Source of the DNA: Draconibacterium sp. | GTDB lineage: Bacteria > Bacteroidota > Bacteroidia > Bacteroidales > Prolixibacteraceae | DNA length: 13,742 bases | Assembly (NCBI GenBank): GCA_015493625.1 | Contig: WGCT01000281.1 | Location: 1 to 13,742, forward strand | Direction: 5' to 3' | Shown here: piece by piece, positions 1 to 7,119 of the stretch | Layout of the letters: every line of letters starts with the position of its first letter | Position numbering within the stretch: position 1 is the first letter of the stretch | Notes under the pieces: generated by a model | Seen by the model: the letters and a program-made list of their open reading frames with translations, nothing else | Database searches by the model: none | What the model was told of the DNA's origin: nothing | Program-made: the position numbers and the translations under genes

Positions 1-128
1 TAACGATAGCGAAATATTCAAACAACTCCGCTGGTAATAGTAACTTGATTAATTCTTGATAATGCTCTTTTTGATGTGTCATAACGATATAAAATTGTAA
101 AAAACAAAACTCGTAATTTTATTTTACT

Positions 129-152
129 CCACAACTTTTTGAACTGAGCCAA
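129..152 (-). repeat. 24-nt direct repeat, copy 1 (possible insertion-sequence end)
   Basis: On the minus strand this reads TTGGCTCAGTTCAAAAAGTT followed by GTGG. It matches the copy at 212-235 with 2 mismatches in 24 positions, in the same orientation. The form (GGCTC near one end, a short A run, GTTGTGG inside) looks to me like the terminal repeat of an insertion sequence, but no transposase gene is present, so only remnant ends could be here. The repeat is directly visible; the insertion-sequence reading is an inference. Confidence 0.5.
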
Positions 153-211
153 TAGTGTTTTAAATATTACACCAATCCAAGTTATGAAGTGATCCCTCAA
201 ACGTGTATTCC

Positions 212-235
212 CCACAACTTTTTAAAGTGAGCCAA
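212..235 (-). repeat. 24-nt direct repeat, copy 2
   Basis: Second copy of the repeat at 129-152, reading TTGGCTCACTTTAAAAAGTT then GTGG on the minus strand, 83 bp away in the same orientation. Two same-facing ends so close together cannot bound a complete element. They would fit nested or successive insertions or deletions at one hot spot, or an unrelated intergenic repeat. Confidence 0.5.
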
Positions 236-287
236 GATAAACGCGAAAAAAAAGACAAAAAAAATACCCTCGCGGGTAAAAAGAAGG

Positions 288-384
288 AAGGGGAAAGCCC
301 TATGGACGCTTTTTGAAGATGATTGATGATTTACAAACCCCTAAACACAAAACCAATCATAAATACAGAAGTTGCTTTCCCCTT
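288..384. ncRNA. Possible structured RNA or leader: nested inverted repeats
   Basis: An 11-nt segment at 288-298 (AAGGGGAAAGC) is perfectly complementary to 374-384 (GCTTTCCCCTT). Inside it, a 7-nt segment at 319-325 (ATGATTG) is perfectly complementary to 354-360 (CAATCAT). Two stems nested in the correct order in otherwise featureless AT-rich DNA suggest a folded transcript: a small RNA or an upstream leader. An AT hairpin at 389-410 follows directly and could end such a transcript. No known RNA family is recognised and the strand is unknown. Chance pairing is possible, mostly for the 7-bp stem. Confidence 0.3.
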
Positions 385-388
385 ATAA

Positions 389-410
389 GTTTTATTTTTG
401 AAAATAAAAC
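389..410. terminator. AT-rich perfect hairpin, possible bidirectional terminator
   Basis: GTTTTATTTT at 389-398 and AAAATAAAAC at 401-410 are perfect inverse complements with only two bases between, so the site is nearly a 22-bp palindrome. It has runs of T or A on both strands but almost no G-C pairs, so as a terminator it would be weak. It lies just after the nested inverted repeats and about 170 bp before the rlmD promoter. Confidence 0.35.
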
Positions 411-563
411 CAACCATTAAATCATGAGCAAATATAGGGAACATCATTTTTACATAAAAATCATTTATTGTAAAAAGTGTTGAGATGTGGCAATATCAGC
501 TCAGTTTTCCCAATATGGGAAACAAATGGTTTTTTTGGGAATCGTTATTCCCACTCAATTAAT

Positions 564-590
564 TTTGTTTTTATTAAAAAGTTATATTTG
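564..590 (+). promoter_or_regulatory. Bacteroidota-type promoter of rlmD
   Basis: TATATTTG at 583-590 matches the Bacteroidota -7 consensus TAnnTTTG exactly. A TTTG at 564-567 lies upstream, although the 15-nt gap is shorter than the usual spacing to the -33 element. A transcript starting just after 590 would have a very short leader before the GTG at 606. This supports 606 as the start codon and argues against the in-frame GTG at 477, which lies upstream of the promoter. Confidence 0.5.
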
Positions 591-605
591 CCAAAAATTA
601 AAACT

Positions 606-2012
606 GTGGCAAGAAAAAAGAAAAAACCTTTGTATGAGGGGGTTACAATTGAGAGCATTGGTGCTGAGGGGAAAGCATTAGCACGAGTTGGCGATATGGT
701 TGTATTTACAAAATATGCTATTCCGGGCGACGTAGTTGATTTGCAGGTAACTAAAAAACGCAAAAAATATCAGGAGGCATTTGTGACAAATTTCCATGAG
801 TATTCTACAGATAGAGTGGAGCCATTTTGCGAACATTTTGGCGTGTGTGGAGGCTGCAAATGGCAGCTACTACCATATAAAAAACAGTTACATTACAAGC
901 AAGATCAAGTAGTAAATCAGTTAAAAAGAATTGGCAAGATAGAACTTCCTGATATATTGCCAATAGTAGCCTCTGAGAATGAAATTTTTTATCGGAATAA
1001 ACTCGAGTTTACTTTTTCGAACAAACGATGGCTAACTTTCGAAGAGGTAGAAAACAATACCGAGATAGATAATTCTAATGCGCTGGGATTTCATATTCCC
1101 GGACTTTACGATAAAATTGTTCCAATAAATAAGTGCTGGCTACAACCCGAACCTTCAAACGAAATTAGAAATTTCATCTATACATATGCTCTTGAAAACC
1201 AATTGGAATTTTTTGATATTCGCGAGCAGGTTGGCTTTTTAAGGAACCTCATTATACGCACCAGCTCAACCAAACAAATCATGGTTATTCTTTCGTTTTA
1301 TAAAGAAAACAAAACAGACAGAGTTCGGCTTTTAGAAGCGGTTAAAAATAAATTTCCACAAATTACATCGCTTTTATATGTAATTAATAGTAAAGGGAAC
1401 GATACTATTATTGACCAGGATATTCAGCTGTTCTCGGGAGAAGAGTATATTTTTGAAGAGATGGAAGGATTGCAATTTAAAATAGGGGCTAAGAGTTTTT
1501 ATCAAACAAATTCGGAGCAAGCCTATAATTTATATAAAATAGCCCGTAGTTTTGCCGGACTTACAGGTGACGAAATTGTTTACGATTTATATACAGGAAC
1601 AGGAACAATTGCAAATTTTATAGCCCAAGATGCAAAAAAAGTAATTGGAATTGAATATGTTCCCGAAGCAATTGAAGATGCAAAAGAAAACTCAAAAATT
1701 AATAATATATCGAATACTGCATTTTATGCCGGCGATATGAAACAGGTGTTGAATAACAATTTTGTTCGTGAGAACGGTAGTCCCGACATTATTATTACCG
1801 ACCCACCAAGAGCAGGTATGCATACCGATGTCATCGATACAATTCTAACAATTTCGCCCCAAAAGATTGTGTATGTAAGTTGTAATCCCGCAACTCAGGC
1901 ACGCGACCTGGCTCTTATGGACAGAGCATATAAAGTGACAAAAATTCAACCTGTCGATATGTTCCCTCACACGCATCATGTAGAAAATGTAGTCTTATTA
2001 ACAAAAAAATAG
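606..2012 (+). CDS. rlmD: 23S rRNA (uracil-C5)-methyltransferase RlmD (RumA/TrmA family)
   Basis: SAM-dependent enzyme that methylates C5 of a uracil in 23S rRNA (U1939 in E. coli), acting in the cytoplasm. The 468-residue protein starts VARKKKK, then has a TRAM-type RNA-binding region (about 10-65), an iron-sulfur cluster motif with Cys75, Cys81, Cys84 and a distant Cys177, and a C-terminal Rossmann methyltransferase. That domain shows the SAM loop DLYTGTGT, the DPPRAG motif, the catalytic Cys426 in YVSCNPAT and the general base Glu460 in HHVENVVLL. I chose the GTG at 606 because family similarity begins there and a TAnnTTTG promoter ends 16 bp upstream. The gene ends in TAG, which shows that TAG is a true stop in this organism. 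It appears monocistronic. RlmCD-type double specificity, known in some other phyla, cannot be excluded from sequence alone. Confidence 0.93.
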   Translation: MARKKKKPLYEGVTIESIGAEGKALARVGDMVVFTKYAIPGDVVDLQVTKKRKKYQEAFVTNFHEYSTDRVEPFCEHFGVCGGCKWQLLPYKKQLHYKQDQVVNQLKRIGKIELPDILPIVASENEIFYRNKLEFTFSNKRWLTFEEVENNTEIDNSNALGFHIPGLYDKIVPINKCWLQPEPSNEIRNFIYTYALENQLEFFDIREQVGFLRNLIIRTSSTKQIMVILSFYKENKTDRVRLLEAVKNKFPQITSLLYVINSKGNDTIIDQDIQLFSGEEYIFEEMEGLQFKIGAKSFYQTNSEQAYNLYKIARSFAGLTGDEIVYDLYTGTGTIANFIAQDAKKVIGIEYVPEAIEDAKENSKINNISNTAFYAGDMKQVLNNNFVRENGSPDIIITDPPRAGMHTDVIDTILTISPQKIVYVSCNPATQARDLALMDRAYKVTKIQPVDMFPHTHHVENVVLLTKK

Positions 2013-2178
2013 TTTTTTATTTGATGGAAATAACCTAAATTAGTAGAACTAATTGAAAAAAGGTTTGTTTATTAACTAAAATAGGGGTCTTATTTTCCTG
2101 TTTTGTTTCCAAATTAGTGTTGTATTATATAATTAACAGTTTTAACAAAGCATCTTTAATCCTATAAATCAGATAATT

Positions 2179-3723
2179 ATGAAAAAATTATTTTTATTGT
2201 TATTGGGATTCTTTCCAATAATTTTAACTGCCCAAAACAGTTGCAACTTTTTTGATAACGTTAATATTAAGATTGACAAAACATCATTAAATTCCTCTCA
2301 GAGTGATTTTGGGCCGGCATTCGTTAACAACGAATTGTGGTTTTCGGCTTATACCGCCGAAGAAATTGATAAATTGGCAAAAGGCGATACGAAAAAAGTC
2401 TTTTATAATCTTTTTAAAACAAAACTCGACAATAACGGGGAGGTTGCAGGAAGTCCGGTTTCGGTGTTAGGAGATATTAGTGAAAATTATCATTCCGGCC
2501 CGGTTTCGTATTGTGCAAAAACAAAAGAGTTATTTGTAACACTCAGCAACTTCAATAATCCGGATATTAAAAATAAGGTTTACCGAAAAGCTGATATTAG
2601 GCTTAAAGTAATTATTGTAAAAAACGAGGGTGGCACATGGAGAATAACCGGAGAATTACCATTTAATAATCCTAAATATTCCGTTGGGCATCCGGCTGTT
2701 TCGGTTACCGGCGATACCCTGTTTTTTGTCTCCGACATTGCAGACAAAGGGAAAGGTGGCACCGATATATATATGACTATTCGCAGTAACGGCCAATGGG
2801 GCGAGATGAAAAATATTGGAGCAATAAATACTGCTAAAAATGAAATGTTCCCATTTTTATTTAAAGGCAATATGCTAATTTTTGCATCGAACGGAATTAA
2901 AGATGGCAAAGACGATTTGGATCTCTACTATTCCTGCATCTCGGGAGGAACATTCTCAAAAGCAAAAGAGTTAAAACAACTGAATTCAGATTCGGATGAC
3001 TTTGGGCTGGTTATTAATGAAAATGGAGAGGTCGGTTATTTTGCTTCGAACAGAACAGGGGGAATAGGAAGCGACGACATTTATAAGGTTGGAATAGAAG
3101 GAATATATAATTTGGAATTAACGGTTTTAGACAAAGAGACAATGAGAGAAATTCCAAATCCAAAAGTAAACTTTAACGATAATATTTTTGCGGCTTTAGT
3201 TGGTGCAATATTAAAACGTGCATTAAGAAAAAATTCAGACTACGTAGCCACAACTCAAATAGATGGTTATATGAATACTTCGAAAACAATAACTACCAAA
3301 GGAAAACCTTTCGGAACAATTAAAGAGACTATTATTCTGGAGAAAGTTAAAGTTGGGCAAGTGTTTGTGATGGAGAATATTTATTACGATTTCGACAAGT
3401 GGGATATTCTTCCAGAATCGAAAGTTGAGTTAGATAAACTGGTTAAAGTAATGAATGATAATCCGAGTTGGAAAGTTGAATTAGGTTCGCATACCGACTG
3501 CAGAGGAAGCGACGCGTACAACGAGAAGTTAAGTCAGAAAAGGTCAGAATCGGCTGTTGAATATATTGTTAGCAAAGGAATCAGCCAAGACAGAATAATT
3601 GCAAAAGGGTATGGCGAAAGTCAATTAGTAAATAAATGCGACGATGGCGTTCCATGTACCGAAGCAGAACATCGGCAAAACCGTAGAACCGAGTTTAAAA
3701 TATTAGAAATGGATGGGAAATGA
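2179..3723 (+). CDS. OmpA-family outer-membrane/peptidoglycan-anchoring protein with PD40-like repeats
   Basis: The 514-residue precursor has a signal peptide (MKKLFLLLLGFFPIILTA, about 1-18). Residues about 30-310 carry PD40/WD40-like beta-propeller blades (for example FFVSDIADKGKGGTDIY and YFASNRTGGIGSDDIYK). A short segment at about 311-390 resembles a degenerate carboxypeptidase-regulatory-like domain. The OmpA C-terminal domain runs from about 395 to the end; Asp440 (in HTDCRG) and Arg455 (in LSQKRS) sit at the positions that bind peptidoglycan in this family. It is expected to sit in the periplasm or on the inner face of the outer membrane. PorE of the type IX secretion system has this domain set plus N-terminal TPRs, which are absent here, so that name is not assigned. 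The gene stands alone, ends in TGA followed by TAA, and is followed by a strong terminator. Confidence 0.88.
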   Translation: MKKLFLLLLGFFPIILTAQNSCNFFDNVNIKIDKTSLNSSQSDFGPAFVNNELWFSAYTAEEIDKLAKGDTKKVFYNLFKTKLDNNGEVAGSPVSVLGDISENYHSGPVSYCAKTKELFVTLSNFNNPDIKNKVYRKADIRLKVIIVKNEGGTWRITGELPFNNPKYSVGHPAVSVTGDTLFFVSDIADKGKGGTDIYMTIRSNGQWGEMKNIGAINTAKNEMFPFLFKGNMLIFASNGIKDGKDDLDLYYSCISGGTFSKAKELKQLNSDSDDFGLVINENGEVGYFASNRTGGIGSDDIYKVGIEGIYNLELTVLDKETMREIPNPKVNFNDNIFAALVGAILKRALRKNSDYVATTQIDGYMNTSKTITTKGKPFGTIKETIILEKVKVGQVFVMENIYYDFDKWDILPESKVELDKLVKVMNDNPSWKVELGSHTDCRGSDAYNEKLSQKRSESAVEYIVSKGISQDRIIAKGYGESQLVNKCDDGVPCTEAEHRQNRRTEFKILEMDGK

Positions 3724-3747
3724 TAAATTCCTATTTAATGCAAACGG

Positions 3748-3779
3748 AAAAGCTACTTGTTTTACAAGTAGCTTTTTTT
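3748..3779 (+). terminator. Rho-independent terminator of the OmpA-family gene
   Basis: AAAGCTACTTG at 3749-3759 and CAAGTAGCTTT at 3765-3775 form a perfect 11-bp stem with a TTTTA loop, followed by an unbroken T run to 3779. It lies 25 bp after the OmpA stop codon. The A run on the left arm could make it work in both directions, but the minus-strand gene on the other side ends far away at 4003. Confidence 0.88.
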
Positions 3780-3795
3780 GTACAACAATATACTG

Positions 3796-3931
3796 TAATG
3801 GTTCGGTACACTTTTATAAATATCTCATAAACAGAGAATTGCAAGACATAAGCCAATTGTCATAATTTACTAAAGAACAGACCTTTGCGACTTAGCACCT
3901 TTGGTAGAAACAAAAATTTAACGAAGTATTG
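3796..3931 (+). mobile_element. 136-bp MITE-like element, older copy A
   Basis: This block matches 13594-13729 over exactly 136 bp without gaps (18 mismatches counted by hand, about 87% identity), and similarity stops sharply at both ends. Its ends form an imperfect inverted repeat (TAATGGTTCGGT at the left, CAATACTTCGTT at the right read inward; about 14 of the first 20 positions pair). Its internal 8-bp tandem motif (3883-3906) is decayed compared with copy B, so this copy is probably older. No clean target duplication remains; ATACT (3790-3794) and ATGCT (3932-3936) could be a worn 5-bp one with one extra base. It codes for nothing evident and lies 16 bp past the OmpA terminator. Confidence 0.72.
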
Positions 3932-3964
3932 ATGCTCAAAACAAATAGCTTATTCGTAACAATG
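3932..3964 (+). repeat. About 33-nt dispersed repeat, copy 1
   Basis: The sequence ATGCTCAAAACAAATAGCTT continuing to 3964 matches 7022-7053 in the same orientation, with 4 substitutions and a 1-base gap. It begins exactly where the 136-bp element ends. The two copies lie at either edge of the segment that holds the two broken minus-strand genes. Function unknown. Confidence 0.55.
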
Positions 3965-4002
3965 CAGGCAATCATTGTAAATAAATATGGAAATACATTC
4001 TT

Positions 4003-5643
4003 CTACTTTTCGAAATTGGGTGCCACATTTTGTTTCTCGGAATTTACAATGCGCTGAAGTTTTATTTTCAAAACGGCTCCTTCGGGAGGCAAGACACTAT
4101 GGTAGAGTGCATCGCCATTCCAAAGCCGTTGCGTGTGCCATGTCCCGTTTTTGTAAAAGCCCTCTTCGGCCAAAACAAATTCGGCTTTGTTAAAACCCGA
4201 TTTGTATTTTGGACGAAAAATAAATTTGGCATCGAAACCGGCAATCATAAATTCGTCTTCCGATAATTGTCCGATAAGTACCCGCCCTGTAATTTCACCC
4301 TTTTTGTCGCGGTTGGGGAACCCGAATTGCACCAGTACATCGTAGTTGTCGAAGTGTAACAGTTTCTCGCCAAGTCCGTGTTCTTCGACTGCGGCTTTCA
4401 AATTTCCCGTTCCCTGCAGCTCAACAATTTTATCCGATATTTTACTAAAAAGTTTATAGTTTTCGGCCATTGGCAAGAATTTCGTATCCAGCGATTGTTT
4501 GTTTCTATTTTCGCGTGGGTCGATATAAAAGGGGTCTATCCCGTAAGGAGCAATTCCCATGGCATCGAAATCGGCCAGTGCATAAAACTGGTAGCGGGCG
4601 AAATTCATCCCGTTGCCCATTTCGGGTAAAAACAGCGGATTATCGGGCCGTTTATATTTTTTGCACAATTCAATGAAATCCATATTGTTCTGATGGTAAA
4701 TATCGAGAGCGAGCGTGAACATTTCGGGAGCAGCAATTTTCCAAATATCAATCATATTCGATGTTGGCCCGCCACTGGGGTACTCGCCCGGGCGCTGGAA
4801 ATAGTTCTCTTTTGTCCATACATTTATATACATGGGCAGTGGATAAACTGCTTTTCCTGCTGCCGCCACCCCGTTGATGTATTTCGCAATCCAGTAAGCA
4901 TTAAATGCCTCGGCTGCTTCAATCCCAAAAACTTCATCCCATGTACCTCCCTTTTTCCCTAACCCTAAAATCAGTTCATCGGGCACCTCTCCGAAATACA
5001 ATTTATTAGCGGCTTCACTGTAATCGCGGTCGGTTTGCAAGCTTCCCGGCTCGTTTTCGGGTTGAACCATAATTACGGTTCGCTCGCTGCTATCAATGGT
5101 GCGAATGTGTTGCATCTATTGCACAAAAGCTTTTTTGTCGGCAGTAATATTATTTTCGGAAATGGCCGACAAAACGTAAACCGGTTCGCCCGAACTATTT
5201 TTCATTCGTGGATATTTTTCGGGATTTTCGCGTACCCAAACAGGTGTATATTCCAAACTGCCGTTTTTAAAAGAGCCAAACCAGAGAACAACCAATTTCA
5301 GGTTGTTGCGGCGCGCTCCATAAATTAAACTATCGATGTTGTTAAAATTAAAAATTCCCTCCTGAGGTTCTATATCCTGCCAGTAAACCGGAGCTTCCAG
5401 CGTATTGCAATTTAACTCTTCTAATTGTGGCCAGATTTTAGGCAAGTATTCAGCCCACGCGCTGGAGTTCCAGAGTTGTGCCCCGAGCAATAAAAATGGT
5501 TTCCCATCGACATAAATTGTAAACTTCCCGTTCTCGTTGCGGATTTCGGCAATTGGCTTTTCCTTTTCCTGCAAATAGGGAGCAGAGGTTGCCTGATAAT
5601 TTCCTGCAATTAGGAAGAAAATAAGAATAATTATTTGCTTCAT
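4003..5643 (-). pseudogene. Broken secreted DUF5597/GH35-like beta-galactosidase-type glycosidase (in-frame TAG)
   Basis: Full-length glycosidase gene (546 codons) interrupted by one in-frame TAG at codon 176 (5116-5118); both halves are otherwise intact and in the same frame. The start is the ATG at 5641-5643, giving a signal peptide (MKQIIILIFFLIAGNYQATS). The N-terminal half reads as a (beta/alpha)8 glycosidase (YVDGKPFLLLGAQLWNSSAW, EAPVYWQDIEPQEG). After the stop come the likely acid/base Glu198 in VQPENEPGS and the likely nucleophile Glu341 in LFLPEMGNG, then a C-terminal beta domain of DUF5597 type. Family members cleave galactosides or related plant or algal glycans in the periplasm or at the surface; the substrate is not readable here. 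The stop comes before both catalytic residues, so an unsuppressed product would be inactive. It lies downstream of the broken hydrolase gene on the same strand, 188 bp apart. A sequencing error or TAG suppression is less likely but not excluded. Confidence 0.85.
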
Positions 5644-5831
5644 AAGTTTCGTTCGTTTGTTGAAATTATACACTTTTTTTGCAAGGTTTTCAGTTCCTAT
5701 AATTAGTTTCAAACTAAAATCTGAAATCGTAAGTTTGAAATAAAGCAATTTCGGTTAACCGGTTTCTGTTTTCAATCTCATCTATATCCAAGCGAATTTT
5801 ATTCGTTTAATGTTGAAAGTAAAATACAGTT

Positions 5832-6978
5832 TTAACGGTATTCAATATCAACTTTAGGTTTTCCGGCAACTTCACGTTCGGCAAAAAAAGTGTATGGTTC
5901 TGTCCATTGGTAGTCATTTCCTTCTCTACGTTGCTGCAACGAATACGAGAGGATTTCAATCCCTTTATCGATATCCCGTGTAGCATTTTCCATACTTATT
6001 GCCGTGTGGCCGGGCAGCAATAAATCGAAAAGAATGGGTTCCCTCACCATAATCCTGTCTTTTTCGTTATGTACCGTTCCTGCAATTGCATAGCGTTTTA
6101 GTTTCCAGAGCGAGTTTAAATATTGATTGAAATCGGCATAAGGGTGTCCCATCCAACCATGTTTTCCGTTGTGGAAAATGGTATCTCCCGAAATCAAAAT
6201 ATTTTTTCCCTCGCTTTGGAACGCAAAACAACATGAATCGGGGGTGTGCCCCGGTGTGTGTACCACGTATATTTTGAGGTCTCCAAAATCCAATTCGTCA
6301 CCATCGTGAAAAACAGAAATTGTGCCTTTAACTTTGGGGAAGGTTCGCTCGGGGCCATCAATTAAATACCAGGCAGTTATTTCGTTCCCTGTTTTTATTG
6401 GGTTTGCACCCAGTTGATGAATATGGATTTCGGCACCCGATTTTTGCCAGTAGTTTGCACTGTGCGAATGATCGACATGGCAGTGGGTGAACAGAATGTG
6501 TTTTACATCGTGCTAGTTGTACCCCAGTATTTCAATTTGTTTTACAATTGTTTCGGTATTGCTTTCCAATCCAGGGTCAACAAGAATTAACCCGGTTCCG
6601 GTTTCCAATAAAAAGGAATTTTGCTGCCCGTCTAAAACCAGTTGCCAAACTCCTGTTGCAAGTCTTGCTGGCCCGGTCGAGAATTTAATTTCGTTGTTAT
6701 CGAATTTCTTGTCTAACGCTGTTTGAAGTTTACCAATTTATCCCTTTCTTTATCCACTCAGCTTTTTTCATGTCGCCGTAGGTGTAGCGGTCGTAAACAA
6801 CTTTTTGCCCCCAGGGTGTTTTATAAAATATTGGTTCAACCCCCCTATTCCCGTTCACTTTAATGAATGGTTTATGTGTGACAGCCAAAGAGTTCGATGA
6901 AGCCGAAAGAACTCCGGGGATACTAATCCCTGCTCCCATTAACATTACCAACCTACCAAAAAATGTTGATCTGTTCAT
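5832..6978 (-). pseudogene. Broken exported metallo-beta-lactamase-fold hydrolase (frameshift plus in-frame TAG)
   Basis: About 381 codons of a zinc-dependent MBL-fold hydrolase with two lesions. The ATG at 6976-6978 begins a signal-like N-terminus (MNRSTFFGRLVMLMGAGISI). The frame ends at TAA 6730-6732; dropping one base there (6732) continues as GINWKLQTALDKKFDN. A second stop, TAG at 6513-6515, lies in LGYN*HDVKHILFTH, nine codons before the metal motif HCHVDH (6468-6485). Further metal-ligand motifs HTPGH, SGDTIF and LPGHTA follow, so the fold is complete to the TAA at 5832. The family spans beta-lactamases, glyoxalase II, lactonases and others, and the substrate cannot be told from this. 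It lies between pepD and the broken glycosidase on the same strand. The frameshift is not in a homopolymer, which makes a simple sequencing slip less likely. Confidence 0.85.
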
Positions 6979-7021
6979 GCTATTGTATATTATTTCGGTT
7001 CAAGATAAATAAAATTCCTGT

Positions 7022-7053
7022 ATACTCAAACCAAATAGCTTTTCGTCACGATG
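7022..7053 (+). repeat. About 33-nt dispersed repeat, copy 2
   Basis: ATACTCAAACCAAATAGCTT followed by TTCGTCACGATG matches 3932-3964 in direct orientation. It lies in the 141-bp gap between the pepD stop and the start of the broken MBL gene. With copy 1 it brackets about 3.06 kb containing both broken genes, which could mark the edges of an acquired or rearranged segment, or could simply be a common intergenic repeat of this genome. Confidence 0.55.
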
Positions 7054-7119
7054 GACTCCGGGATTATACAATCTTATTGTTCAATACAATTTATTTTCTC
7101 CGAGTTAACCAAAGAAAGG

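Larger units (their letters stand above)
1..563. other. Gene-free region upstream of rlmD
   Basis: I see no convincing gene in this stretch; the open frames here are short, low-complexity and have no recognisable family. It holds a pair of diverged 24-nt direct repeats (129-152 and 212-235), a small GC hairpin (265-278, stem TACCC/GGGTA), two nested inverted repeats (288-384) and an AT-only hairpin (389-410). The open frame of rlmD could be extended back to a GTG at 477, but the residues before position 606 look like translated intergenic DNA. Confidence 0.6.

Noticed and set aside
18..215. 65-residue open frame on the minus strand
   Set aside because: It runs through both 24-nt repeats, has no recognisable family and reads as translated intergenic DNA.
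477..605. N-terminal extension of RlmD from the GTG at 477
   Set aside because: The extra 43 residues are unlike the family, and a TAnnTTTG promoter lies inside the extension at 583-590; the GTG at 606 fits better.
2179..3723. Naming the OmpA-family protein PorE (type IX secretion)
   Set aside because: The N-terminal TPR region expected for PorE is absent and no other secretion genes are nearby.
5116..6515. Genome-wide reassignment of TAG
   Set aside because: TAG closes the intact rlmD and also the glycosidase at 4003-4005, and the MBL gene has an additional frameshift; simple gene decay explains the pattern.
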